Assembly: GCA_030693515.1 (NCBI GenBank) | Contig: JAUYAK010000003.1 | Span: 1-64,000 of the forward strand | DNA length: 64,000 nucleotides | Source of the DNA: Opitutaceae bacterium | GTDB taxonomy: Bacteria > Verrucomicrobiota > Verrucomicrobiia > Opitutales > Opitutaceae | Reading direction: 5' to 3' | Part shown: positions 21,947-30,888 of the stretch, in pieces | Position numbering within the stretch: position 1 is the stretch's first letter | Layout: each line of letters starts with the position of its first letter | The notes under the pieces: generated by a model | Told to the model about the DNA's origin: nothing | Database searches by the model: none | What the model saw: the letters and a program-made list of their open reading frames with translations, nothing else | Program-made: the position numbers and the translations under genes

Positions 21947-23463
21947 ACCTTGCGATGCGATGGTTCGCGCCGGCCATGGTGGCGGCGGTGGTGTCGGCGC
22001 AGGCGGCCGTGCCGGCCGCCCCTCAGCTCTCGTTGTCCCTGCGCGGTGTCGCCGAGGGCGTGGCTCAGCCTGGCGAATCACTCCGGATTGTCGTGCGTGT
22101 GGCCGCCCCCCGAGCGAGCGCGGCCAAGATCACCCTCGCGCCCGCAAACGGCGCCTGGAGCGACGCGGTGAGCATCGAGCTTTGGCCGGCGGTGGGCGGC
22201 GCGGCCGTGGCGAAGGCGGAGGGCGTGGGGCGGCCGGAATCGCCTTCGGCCACGCTGGGCGCCGGCCGCATCGCCGGTGGTTTGTGGCGTTTCCCGTCGG
22301 AGGTGACGCAGCGCCTCGCTCCGGGCAGTTACCAGGTGCGCGCGCGCCTCGCGATTCGCGATGGCTCTGGCTGGAGGGGCGAGGTCGAGGCGGTGGCCCT
22401 CCCACTGCGCATCGTGGCGCCCTCCAGCGACCCCGATCGAATTACGCAGCTGACTGTGAATCGCGCCCACGATGAGCTCGTGCGCGGGCTGGTCGAGGCG
22501 GCGGCGGCCGTCCTCGATGCGCAGCTGGGTTCCATGCCGGACGATGTTCGTCTCCTGACTGCGCGCGCCGAGGTGGCGCTGCGGGCCGGCAACCCTGCCG
22601 CCGCGCTCATGTGCTTGAATCGCGTGCCGTCGGGAAAATCGGTCGGACCGCCTTCCTCGGAACGTGACGCGCTGCTTGTGCGCGTGAGGACGGCACTGCG
22701 CGAGATGTCAGGAACTACGTCCAAACCCCCGGCTTGGAGCTGGCCGCCCGCCAAGGTGATGGAACTTTCAGCCGAGAAAAAAGCGTCGGCCTTGAGAAAC
22801 GCTCTTCCGCGCACACCCCCGTCCGCGGCGAACACTCCGCCGGTTGCCAGCGGAGTGTCTGGCGGACCTGCTCGTCCTGTCCCGGCCACACCGCCTGTCG
22901 CAGCACCGGCCATCACGGCCAAAGCCCCTTCAACCGGCCCGAAAATCGGTGCGCCTTCGGCCGGGGTGGTCGTGCCCGCCGCCGAGCTCGACGATAAAAA
23001 AATCCGCGCCGATGCCGCCGGCCAGTGGGCGGCGAGCGCCAACGCCGGTTCCTCCTATAGCAAGCCCAACTACGGCCCGGCGAAAGCCACGGGCGCACCG
23101 GATGTTGGCGTGGCCGGCGACAGCATCGAGGCGTGGTGCCCAGGCCAGCAGAACGCCGGCACCGAATGGCTGGAGGTTGCATTTGCGCAGCCGACACGGG
23201 CCGCCGAGGTGCGGGTGCGGCAGAATCACAACCCCGGGGCGATCGTGAAGGTGGAAGCGTTTGAAGCGGACGGCACGGCGCACGTCTGGTGGGAGGGCAA
23301 GGATCCCTACGTCGCGCCGGCGATTCGCGACATCGCCTGGTTTGCCGTCCGCGTGCCACCGACCGATTACGCGGTCGCGAAGGTGAAGCTCACCCTCAAC
23401 CTCGCGGCGGTGCCCGGGTGGAAACAGATCGATGCGGTGCAGCTGGTGGGACAAGGCCGCTGA
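21943..23463 (+). CDS. Exported protein with C-terminal discoidin-like domain, unit 1
   Basis: 506 residues: signal peptide; N-terminal beta domain opening LSLSLRGVAEGVAQPGESL; a LRIVAPSSDP junction; a helical TPR-like stretch (~190-230); a Pro/Ala-rich linker; a conserved DDKKIRADAAGQWAAS helix; and a C-terminal beta-sandwich (~360-505) with TEWLEVAFAQP, NHNPGAIVKVEA and GWKQIDAVQLVG. The last resembles the galactose-binding/discoidin-like fold. Suggested role is binding glycans or cell-surface targets for its partner protease (inferred). ATG at 21943 overlaps the protease stop, implying translational coupling. Confidence 0.7.
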   Translation: MNLAMRWFAPAMVAAVVSAQAAVPAAPQLSLSLRGVAEGVAQPGESLRIVVRVAAPRASAAKITLAPANGAWSDAVSIELWPAVGGAAVAKAEGVGRPESPSATLGAGRIAGGLWRFPSEVTQRLAPGSYQVRARLAIRDGSGWRGEVEAVALPLRIVAPSSDPDRITQLTVNRAHDELVRGLVEAAAAVLDAQLGSMPDDVRLLTARAEVALRAGNPAAALMCLNRVPSGKSVGPPSSERDALLVRVRTALREMSGTTSKPPAWSWPPAKVMELSAEKKASALRNALPRTPPSAANTPPVASGVSGGPARPVPATPPVAAPAITAKAPSTGPKIGAPSAGVVVPAAELDDKKIRADAAGQWAASANAGSSYSKPNYGPAKATGAPDVGVAGDSIEAWCPGQQNAGTEWLEVAFAQPTRAAEVRVRQNHNPGAIVKVEAFEADGTAHVWWEGKDPYVAPAIRDIAWFAVRVPPTDYAVAKVKLTLNLAAVPGWKQIDAVQLVGQGR

Positions 23464-23561
23464 TGGCATTCAACGATTATCGCTAAGCTTCACGCCTTGG
23501 GGACCGGCCAGGTCGCCTAAAATCGGGTTGTAGTTACGCATGCTCACACTCTGTTAGTCCC

Positions 23562-25340
23562 ATGAAATCCCCTCGATCGCTTGGGTGGCTTCGTTGCGGC
23601 GCGACTTTTCTCGCCGGTCCGATCATCGCGTCGGGCGTGATGGCAGCCGACACGTCGCCACCGACCACGCCGCTCGGCGGCCTCGTCAAGAAATTCACTG
23701 AGAAACGCACCGCGCAAGCCGTCCCGGCCACGCAACCTGTAGCACAGCCGGTCGCTCGCCCCGTGGCGCAACCGATCGCGACCGCGGTCAACCCCGACCC
23801 CGCGGCGAAGAAGGCCGCGACGCGCAAGCCCTCGCCGCCGCTCGCGAGCCTGCCTGCCCCGAAGGCAGCCTCCGGGCCGCTACGCATCTTGATCGTGGAC
23901 GACGACTGGTCCGACAATAACCGACCCGGCAGCGACGCGCGTCTCTCGGGCTCAGACGAAATTTTTCGAGCGCTCGTGGCCGCCGCCGTCGGCGACGAGG
24001 CGTCAGCCTGGTCGGCTGAGATCGTGGAGACTTACAAGCATGGCCCGGCCTTCGAACGGTTGCGCGATTTCAACGTCGTCCTCTGGTATACGGGCGGCTC
24101 CTACGGAGGCGGCTCTGACAACGTCGCGGTGCTGAGCATCGAGGATGAAAAGACGGTCCGGCGTTATCTTCAGGAAGCCGGAGGCTCTTTCATTTTGGTT
24201 TCGCCCGGTTACGTGAACAACCTGTCCTATGGCTCCTCTTGGACGGAATCCGCTCACCCTTTCCTCAAGGACGTCGCAGGCATCGCGGGCTTCTCCGGCC
24301 TCGTGCAGCGGTTCGACGCCGGAAAGGTGCGGGCCCCTGACGGCTCAAGTTTCACCGTGATGCAGAAGGGCGCCGCTGAGCCACAGTTCAGCGCGGTGAA
24401 TCCCGATGGCGCGGCCATCGTGTTCACTTCGTCACTTGATCCCTTGAAAACCGCGAAGGAGCCCGTGCCCGTCGCCGTCGCGCATCCGTTTGCCGGCGGA
24501 CGCTTCGTCTATGTGGGGTTCACCTTTGAGAATGTTGCGGAGGAGGAGCGCGCGAAGGCGTTCAAGCTCCTGCTCGATGCCGCGACCGGCCCGCGTGCCG
24601 CCCCCGGGGCTGCCGCGCCGCGCGTCACACCGACCGTCGTCCAACGCAAGACCCCGCCGCAACGGATCGTGGGGGTAGTGGAGCCGGCGCCGCCCGTGCC
24701 ACCGCCCGTCCCCACACCAACAGTGCCAGAGGCAGAGGAGCCGAACCCCAAGCTCACGTTCACCGGCCTGACCTATTTCAAGACCGCAAAGATCAAAATC
24801 TTCACGGGCAATGACAACAAGGAGGCGCCGTCGACAGGAATCATCGAATTGCTTGTCAACGGCGGCGGACGCGACGGTGACGGCGTCACGGATCCCAATC
24901 GCCCGGAGCAACTGGCGCGTGGTTTTGTGCCGAATCAGGAATTCCGGGTTAATTCCACGTATGAATCCGTGATCGAACACACGCCGGGCGCTCGGAAAAA
25001 GCAGTATGAATATATCAAGGCCAACACCTGGGCCGAACAGGACCGCATTACACTCGAGCGCTGCCAGCACTATGGGCTTCGACTGGAGATCACCTACGAG
25101 CCGAACTTTGTCCTCGATGCGTGGAAGATCGACCGCGTGGAGCTCGAAATCGACTTCGGATTTTGGGAGTGGTGGCTTTACAGAGGAAACCGCGAGTTAG
25201 GGACGCAGACTCAACGATACCTGGTGTCAAAACCCGCCCCCGGGTTTCCGCGGGTAATCTCGTTCAACCGCAGCGCACTCCTTAACGACGCGAACAAGAA
25301 GCTGGTGCTCTTAACGGACGGGTTCTTTTTTCCGAAGTAG
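23562..25340 (+). CDS. Exported protein with class I amidotransferase-like domain
   Basis: 592 residues. After a signal peptide comes PLGGLVKKFTEKRTAQ, shared with the next gene, then a Pro/Ala-rich linker. Residues ~105-340 look like a ThuA/class I glutamine-amidotransferase-like flavodoxin fold (LRILIVDDDWSDNN, VVLWYTGGSY, YLQEAGGSFILVSPG). A second Pro-rich linker leads to a beta-rich C-terminal domain (~395-592). No catalytic cysteine is evident, so this may be a non-enzymatic structural use of the fold. I do not recognise a named family. It lies between units 1 and 2 of the protease locus. Confidence 0.6.
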   Translation: MKSPRSLGWLRCGATFLAGPIIASGVMAADTSPPTTPLGGLVKKFTEKRTAQAVPATQPVAQPVARPVAQPIATAVNPDPAAKKAATRKPSPPLASLPAPKAASGPLRILIVDDDWSDNNRPGSDARLSGSDEIFRALVAAAVGDEASAWSAEIVETYKHGPAFERLRDFNVVLWYTGGSYGGGSDNVAVLSIEDEKTVRRYLQEAGGSFILVSPGYVNNLSYGSSWTESAHPFLKDVAGIAGFSGLVQRFDAGKVRAPDGSSFTVMQKGAAEPQFSAVNPDGAAIVFTSSLDPLKTAKEPVPVAVAHPFAGGRFVYVGFTFENVAEEERAKAFKLLLDAATGPRAAPGAAAPRVTPTVVQRKTPPQRIVGVVEPAPPVPPPVPTPTVPEAEEPNPKLTFTGLTYFKTAKIKIFTGNDNKEAPSTGIIELLVNGGGRDGDGVTDPNRPEQLARGFVPNQEFRVNSTYESVIEHTPGARKKQYEYIKANTWAEQDRITLERCQHYGLRLEITYEPNFVLDAWKIDRVELEIDFGFWEWWLYRGNRELGTQTQRYLVSKPAPGFPRVISFNRSALLNDANKKLVLLTDGFFFPK

Positions 25341-25392
25341 CCACGCGGCGCTTCGCTGTCCCCGAAGATTCCTCCGGCAACTCTCCCGCAAC

Positions 25393-27198
25393 ATGACTCC
25401 CACCCGTTCCCGTAGCCCGGCCCGGCGCTTTGCTCCGCGTCTCCTCCTAGCATTTGCGTTGTCGCTGGCGCCGCTCTCCGCTTCCGACACGCCTCCGCCG
25501 CCGTCGTCGCCGCTCAGTGGCCTCGTCAAGAAGCTCGCCGAAAAACGCGCCGCGCAATCCGCCGCGAAGCCGACCAAGGAGCAGCTTCTGCGGCCCGAGT
25601 TTCGCTTCAAGGCCGCGCCCGGCTGGCTCCTTCTCCCCGATCTCGCCAAGCAGCTCACGACCAACGAAACCGAGCGCGCGGCGGTCTTCGACCTGCTGGA
25701 CGCGGGAGCGCGCGAGGCCCGGAAGCTCCTCGTCGCCGAGGCCGAGGGCGCCGATCGCGATGTGGCGGTGGCCACTTCGCTCTTCATCTCGCAGCTCTGG
25801 GGCATCGTGCGGCAAACGGAGCCGACCGAGGAGGCGGGCGATGCCTTGCACGCGCAGATTGTCGGCGTGCTGGCCGGGCCCGAAGTCGCCCGCATGAGCG
25901 ATGCGGACAAGCAGAAGTATTGGGAGTTCTGCGTCGGGTTTCCGGTCTTCGCGATGGGCATGAAGGAGGTCGCGACCGAACCTTCCGCGCAGGAGGATCT
26001 GCGCAAGATCGCGGCCGCCGGCTTCGAGTCGCTCATCGGCGTCGACCCCCGGCTCGTTGATCTTGGGGCGCAGGGGATGGTGGTGCGCGCGGGGCTCGAG
26101 GAAGCGGCGCGAAAAATGAAGGCAGACGAAGCCGCCGCGGCGAATCCCGCGCCCACGGCGGTGACGATCGTGCGCGCTCCGGTTCCGGCTGCGACGGTGG
26201 CCAGCGGGCCTGGAATTTCCGGCATCACCTACACGCCGCCTTCGGGCTGGACGCGCGAGAATGCCAGCTGGGCCACGATTTTTCGCGCGACGCTGGCCGA
26301 CGTGAACAAGGACGGCTCGCGCGATCCCAGCGGCGAGGGGCGTCATCAGGCGTCGATCTTTGTGCTGCCGCCGCGGGCGATGACGGGTGGCGCGCACGCG
26401 ACCTTCGATGCGGTCTGGCGCGAGCAGTTCGACTCCTTCGAGCTGGGCGACACGATTGTGCATTATCGCGCGCGGATCAAAAGCGGCCTCGTGATTCACT
26501 ACATGGGCCGGTTCTTCGACCGAAAGGTTCGGAATGAGCGATCGCTGAAAAACTACGCGGTGCTCTACCTCGTCGATCTGGGCGGCGGCCGGGTGCAGCC
26601 GATCACCGCGGTCGTCGAGCCTGTGAATTCGGGCATCGGCATGGCCTCGTTCAAGGAGTCGGCGGCGTTTAGTGCGCTCTGGTGGCCGCTCACCGCGCTG
26701 CTGGACTCCGTGCAGCCGGCGGGCGGACGCGCGCCGTTTCCGACGGGCGGGGTCTTCGCGGCGTCGGACCTGCAGGGCGATTGGAGCACGACGAGCAGCG
26801 CGTTCGGTGGATTTTATGTCAACAGCATGACGGGTGCGAGCGCGGGGGTGGCGACCCACTCGTCCTCCGGCGCGTTCCGCCTCGGGGCCGACGGCACCTA
26901 CGACTACTCGATCATGTTTGCGACGACCAACCCGCAGTTCGGGAATACCAGCGGTTCGGAAAAGCACTCCGGCCGCTATCGGCTCGACGGCGACATCGTG
27001 CTCATCGAGCCCTCGAAGCCCATCCCGTATAAATTCACCCGTTGCGCCGTTGGCATTGGCACCCGCCAGACGCCGGGGGGATTGAAACGCATGCTCGTGT
27101 TGGTCAGCGCCGACAGCAGCGGCGTCTTCCGTGCGCCCCAGCTCATGCCCAACTGGGATTTTTATGAGGGCACGATGACGTGGTATGTGGAAAAATGA
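25393..27198 (+). CDS. Exported hypothetical protein, helical N-domain and lipocalin-like C-domain
   Basis: 601 residues. Signal peptide, then PLSGLVKKLAEKRAAQ as in the preceding gene. Residues ~60-220 are helical (PGWLLLPDLAKQL, VATSLFISQLWGIVRQTEP) and recall the DUF6683 type, but I am unsure. Residues ~275-440 are a beta-rich domain opening TYTPPSGWTRENASWATIF, and ~470-600 a small barrel-like domain (LQGDWSTTSSAFGGFYVNS, SGRYRLDGDIVLIEPSK). No catalytic motif seen. Same strand as and close behind 23562-25340; probably co-transcribed. Confidence 0.6.
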   Translation: MTPTRSRSPARRFAPRLLLAFALSLAPLSASDTPPPPSSPLSGLVKKLAEKRAAQSAAKPTKEQLLRPEFRFKAAPGWLLLPDLAKQLTTNETERAAVFDLLDAGAREARKLLVAEAEGADRDVAVATSLFISQLWGIVRQTEPTEEAGDALHAQIVGVLAGPEVARMSDADKQKYWEFCVGFPVFAMGMKEVATEPSAQEDLRKIAAAGFESLIGVDPRLVDLGAQGMVVRAGLEEAARKMKADEAAAANPAPTAVTIVRAPVPAATVASGPGISGITYTPPSGWTRENASWATIFRATLADVNKDGSRDPSGEGRHQASIFVLPPRAMTGGAHATFDAVWREQFDSFELGDTIVHYRARIKSGLVIHYMGRFFDRKVRNERSLKNYAVLYLVDLGGGRVQPITAVVEPVNSGIGMASFKESAAFSALWWPLTALLDSVQPAGGRAPFPTGGVFAASDLQGDWSTTSSAFGGFYVNSMTGASAGVATHSSSGAFRLGADGTYDYSIMFATTNPQFGNTSGSEKHSGRYRLDGDIVLIEPSKPIPYKFTRCAVGIGTRQTPGGLKRMLVLVSADSSGVFRAPQLMPNWDFYEGTMTWYVEK

Positions 27199-27261
27199 GC
27201 ATCCCCGGTGCAAGCTCCGGGGCATTTGAGCCAACTCATGCCATCCGCCGGTTCGCCGTGT

Positions 27262-27372
27262 CCCGGGGAGCGCACCCGTCTCGGGTGCCGCTCTCGGCGG
27301 GACGCCGAGAGCGGTTCGGAAGGCTCGGGCGGGACGCCCGAGCCGGCCTGCGAGACGCAGGCGCTCCCCGGG
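27262..27372. repeat. Nested palindromic repeat (R7)
   Basis: Outer 12-base inverted repeat CCCGGGGAGCGC (27262-27273 and 27361-27372) enclosing two hairpins, CTCTCGGCG-GGA-CGCCGAGAG (27291-27311) and GGCTCGGGCG-GGA-CGCCCGAGCC (27322-27344). The 231-base gap 27199-27429 contains this element and no gene I can support. Confidence 0.85.
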
Positions 27373-27429
27373 AATCGCTGCCCGACCGTGCGGTTTGACC
27401 GCGCGGCGTAATCCCCACTCACCCTACCC

Positions 27430-28161
27430 ATGCCTGCGCCAAAACCAAAGGGACTCTGGCTGCTGCGGACCCTCGTCGTGGCCGGCGCGCTGCTGGCCGG
27501 CCTCGGAGGATGGCTGCTCACGACCGACTTTGCGGAGCGCGACGCGGCGCGGGTCGCCGAGCTTCCGCAGGTCCTGCCGGAGAAATTTCAGGGCTTGGTT
27601 CCCGGCCAGAGCGTCCTGCTCGAGGGCATGCTGGCGTCGTCCGAGCCGGTGGGGCCGCAGGGGTTCATCGTTTACCGCCGAGAACAGTTTAACGGCTTCG
27701 AGGAGTCGGGCGTAAACCAGGGCCAGCGAAAATGGCTCGGCCTCGGGACGGTGACCCCGGCCATCGCGATCGGCGCCGGCGCCGCGTCGGTCGCCGTGAG
27801 CAATCGCGACTACCGGCTGAACACTGAGCCGCACGTCTGGATGTCGGACGTGACTCCCCGCTACGTCTCGGTTTTCGATGCCACCGAGCGCCTGCTCGGT
27901 TTCAAGGCCGGCGATCGCGTGACGGTGGACGGCCGCGTCGTCGCGGGCCTGGGCGATCGGCGGGCGCCCCAGCGCATCGAGGCGACGGTGCTCTTCGGCG
28001 GCGGCGCGGCCGCCTACGTCGAGTCGGTGCGCGGCGGCGTGCTGGTCGTCAAGATCGTGGGCGCGGTGTTCCTCGGCCTGGGGGCGCTGCTGATGGGGGT
28101 GTGCGGATGGTGGCTGCGCTCGTTCCGGCAAAAAACGAATCGCAGGCGCGACGGAAAATGA
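27430..28161 (+). CDS. Two-span membrane protein with central extracytoplasmic domain
   Basis: 243 residues: N-terminal membrane helix (LRTLVVAGALLAGLGGWLL), a beta-rich central domain including VLLEGMLASSEPVGPQGFIVYRREQ and FKAGDRVTVDGRVVAGLG, and a C-terminal helix (VGAVFLGLGALLMGVCGWWL) with a basic tail. The layout recalls bacterial GIDE/TMEM43-like membrane proteins, but that match is weak and no function is claimed. It sits between the exported-protein pair and unit 2. Confidence 0.6.
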   Translation: MPAPKPKGLWLLRTLVVAGALLAGLGGWLLTTDFAERDAARVAELPQVLPEKFQGLVPGQSVLLEGMLASSEPVGPQGFIVYRREQFNGFEESGVNQGQRKWLGLGTVTPAIAIGAGAASVAVSNRDYRLNTEPHVWMSDVTPRYVSVFDATERLLGFKAGDRVTVDGRVVAGLGDRRAPQRIEATVLFGGGAAAYVESVRGGVLVVKIVGAVFLGLGALLMGVCGWWLRSFRQKTNRRRDGK

Positions 28162-28335
28162 TCGGGCGGCAGGCTGTGCGACCATGCCGCCGCCGAATCT
28201 CGCTTCCCGTCCGGCTTCCGCCGAAGTGATTCGGTGCTGCTGCCCGCCTGCGAACCTGGTCGCGGCCAACGGCAAAAAAGATCCCATGGTCGCGTGGGAT
28301 TGACGCCCGATGCGGGGCCCGGCTCAGTTCCCATC

Positions 28336-30888
28336 GTGCCTTTCACCCGCGCAATCACGGCTTCCATCCAGCTAGTCTCGGGTTGGAGTTTGAAGCGTCT
28401 GGCCCCGATGGTGTGCGGTGCCGCTCTCCTGCTGGGAAATGTCGGTTGGACGGCGGACAACGCCGAGGCCTGGCGCGCGGTCGCGCGCATCCGCGGTTCG
28501 GTGACGCTTGAGACACGGGAGTGGATCGAGGAGAAGGACGACAAGCTCAATGCCACCGAGGCGGTCACCGTGCGGTTCGTGCTGGCGCGCGATCGGAGTG
28601 ACGAGCCGGCGCAGATGGCTTTGCCACCCGGGCTGCCGGCGGAAGCCGCGGCTCTGCTGCGTTCCGCGCTGACGCAGCCCGACGAGCTGCCCGCTTCGAC
28701 CAGTTGGCGGGCGGAAAAGGCCGAGATCAGCGGCTCCAGAAGCAGCGCGGGCTATAACAAGGTCCAGGGAACGATCACACAGCAGGCGAGCTACAGCGGC
28801 ACGCCTGCGAAGTTGCAGGACTTTTTTCTCGTCCTCGATTTTGAGTCCGGCAAATGGCAGACCAGCTCACCGGGTTTCCTGCGCGACCAATATCCGATCA
28901 ACGTCGTGGCCGTCTCCGAGGTCCCGGGGTTGTCGGGCACGTGGTCGACCCTGACCAACATCGTGCCGAACGGGGTGTTCGACGGCACCGTCTCGGGCAA
29001 GCCCGGCGCGTTCGGCGGCCCGGTTTCCTTCACCAAGCCCAATCACCTCCCGCCGACCCGGGGCTATGTCATGACCGGCACGATCCGGTTGTGGCCGGAG
29101 TTCGACGATGTGGCCGTGGACGTGACGATCGAGGGCTACGACAAATGGCGGCCGCTCGGCACGATCGTGAAGCCCGGCACGCCGGGGAATTCCCTCGTCG
29201 CGCGCGCGACGCTCGTCCCGAAGGGTGGTCGCGTGGAGGATCTGCCGGCGGTGAAAACGTTTCGTTTTCAACTGCTCGACACTTCGCGCGAACCCGGTGT
29301 GTGCCTGAACTGGCCGCTCAACGCGAAGGACGACGACTACGATCTGCGCCTCGCGGCCGCGCCGCCCTTCCTCGGCACGCTCTCGGCCAAGGATCAAAGC
29401 AACGAGGTGGGCCTGACGGCGAAGGATGACCAGGGCCGGCCTTACGCCGAGACGAAGATCGACAGCTACGACTTCGGCGGCCGCGCTTCGCTGCGCGTGA
29501 TTTGCACGCTGACCGACGGCCGGGAGATCATCGGAGTCATGAAAGACGGAGGGCGGGGCGAAGACCTGATCCGGCTGCCCAAGATGAGCGGGGCGGGGTG
29601 GATCGCCACGGCCTGGAAAGAAGAGAAGGGCGTGGCGGCGCTGGCGGATGACGACGACAGTGAGAAGGTGGAAGGCCAGCCCATGGATGGCGACGGCTAC
29701 ACCCTGTATGAGGAGTATCGTGGCTGGGCGGAAAACGGGCAGCACGTCGAAGGCGACCCCAAGGCGAAAGAACTTTTTGTGCTGAACAGGATCGGCGCCG
29801 ATGCGATTGGGGGATTCAAATTGTTTGAGCGGGAGTCGAAGGTGAAGATCCGTTACCAGCTGCGCCCCGCGGAAATGTCGGAGGAAGCGCGCCTGATGAA
29901 CGGCAACCATCGCGATGCGCCGCATCGCGTCGATCAGCACGGGGTTTGGATCTTCAACGCGGACGGCACGGGCATTCCGGAGGCCGGCACGACGGGCATG
30001 ACCGCGGCCGACGCGGGGCGCGCCTTTCGCCCGGGCCGGGTGCGCTACATCGTGATCGAAACGCGCACGATCAGCGATGCGATCTTCGGCATGGCACGGA
30101 GTGTGGGTTTCTACAAATTGACCGAGCGCGACGCCGTGTTCGCCTACGATCGGGCGGTGGCGCACGAGTTGTTGCACGCCGTCGGAGTGGATCACCACGG
30201 TGAGGGCGAAGACGCCAACGAGTTCTATTTCGTGGCGGCCAGCGACCCGAACAATTCCACTCATCGCGCCGGCTTTTCGCCGCATCTACCCCAAACGTCG
30301 GATATCGATCTGAGAAAGATGCCCGGCTATATCTTTAGGGGCGATGAGCTGAAGCGGTGGGCGCCCGTGCAGCTGCTCTGGGAGGACACGGGGCGCAACT
30401 TGGCGGAGGAATTGGCGCCCATGTATGAGCGCAAACTGGCGGCGGAGCGCGCGCGGCGGGCGGCCAATCCACCGGCGCCCAATGAAGACCCGGGGCGATG
30501 GGCCACGCAGTATCCGCAGTATGGGAAGAGCGCGGCCTATTGGCAGGAATCGGCCGTTTATGATGCGGTCGCGTATAACAACGACGAGTTTAAGGTGCGC
30601 GCCACGATTGGCGAACCGGGCCAGGCGGACTCCGGCCACGAACTCTGCCTGATGCGTTATTATTTTGCCACGGCGTATCCGGTGAAGGGCCAGACGAAGA
30701 CGTATTATGTCGTGCGACCGGGCCAGAATCGCGCGGGCCGCACCATTTGTCGCGCGCCGGCCGGCACGGGCGCCAATGCCGCCTCGCATCAACCGCAGTC
30801 GCGGTTTGGCGATTCGTCGCCGGGCCGGGGCAATTGTTTCGCTCAAATCTGTCCCAACGATGCCATTCCTCCGCGCTCGCTTCATTAA
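28336..30888 (+). CDS. Secreted putative zincin metalloprotease, unit 2
   Basis: About 850 residues, paralogous to the product of 19526-21946. The signal peptide is LKRLAPMVCGAALLLGNVGW. The start is uncertain: GTG 28336 is chosen, and TTG 28390 gives a compact signal. Key features: [34 protein letters not shown], zinc site HELLHAVGVDHHG (H610, E611, H614, H620), and the tail CLMRYYFATAYPV...[16 protein letters not shown]. There is no obvious Met-turn after the zinc site, unlike unit 1, and the region between the site and the cysteine tail is longer. It overlaps the next gene by 29 bases. Confidence 0.68.
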   Translation: MPFTRAITASIQLVSGWSLKRLAPMVCGAALLLGNVGWTADNAEAWRAVARIRGSVTLETREWIEEKDDKLNATEAVTVRFVLARDRSDEPAQMALPPGLPAEAAALLRSALTQPDELPASTSWRAEKAEISGSRSSAGYNKVQGTITQQASYSGTPAKLQDFFLVLDFESGKWQTSSPGFLRDQYPINVVAVSEVPGLSGTWSTLTNIVPNGVFDGTVSGKPGAFGGPVSFTKPNHLPPTRGYVMTGTIRLWPEFDDVAVDVTIEGYDKWRPLGTIVKPGTPGNSLVARATLVPKGGRVEDLPAVKTFRFQLLDTSREPGVCLNWPLNAKDDDYDLRLAAAPPFLGTLSAKDQSNEVGLTAKDDQGRPYAETKIDSYDFGGRASLRVICTLTDGREIIGVMKDGGRGEDLIRLPKMSGAGWIATAWKEEKGVAALADDDDSEKVEGQPMDGDGYTLYEEYRGWAENGQHVEGDPKAKELFVLNRIGADAIGGFKLFERESKVKIRYQLRPAEMSEEARLMNGNHRDAPHRVDQHGVWIFNADGTGIPEAGTTGMTAADAGRAFRPGRVRYIVIETRTISDAIFGMARSVGFYKLTERDAVFAYDRAVAHELLHAVGVDHHGEGEDANEFYFVAASDPNNSTHRAGFSPHLPQTSDIDLRKMPGYIFRGDELKRWAPVQLLWEDTGRNLAEELAPMYERKLAAERARRAANPPAPNEDPGRWATQYPQYGKSAAYWQESAVYDAVAYNNDEFKVRATIGEPGQADSGHELCLMRYYFATAYPVKGQTKTYYVVRPGQNRAGRTICRAPAGTGANAASHQPQSRFGDSSPGRGNCFAQICPNDAIPPRSLH

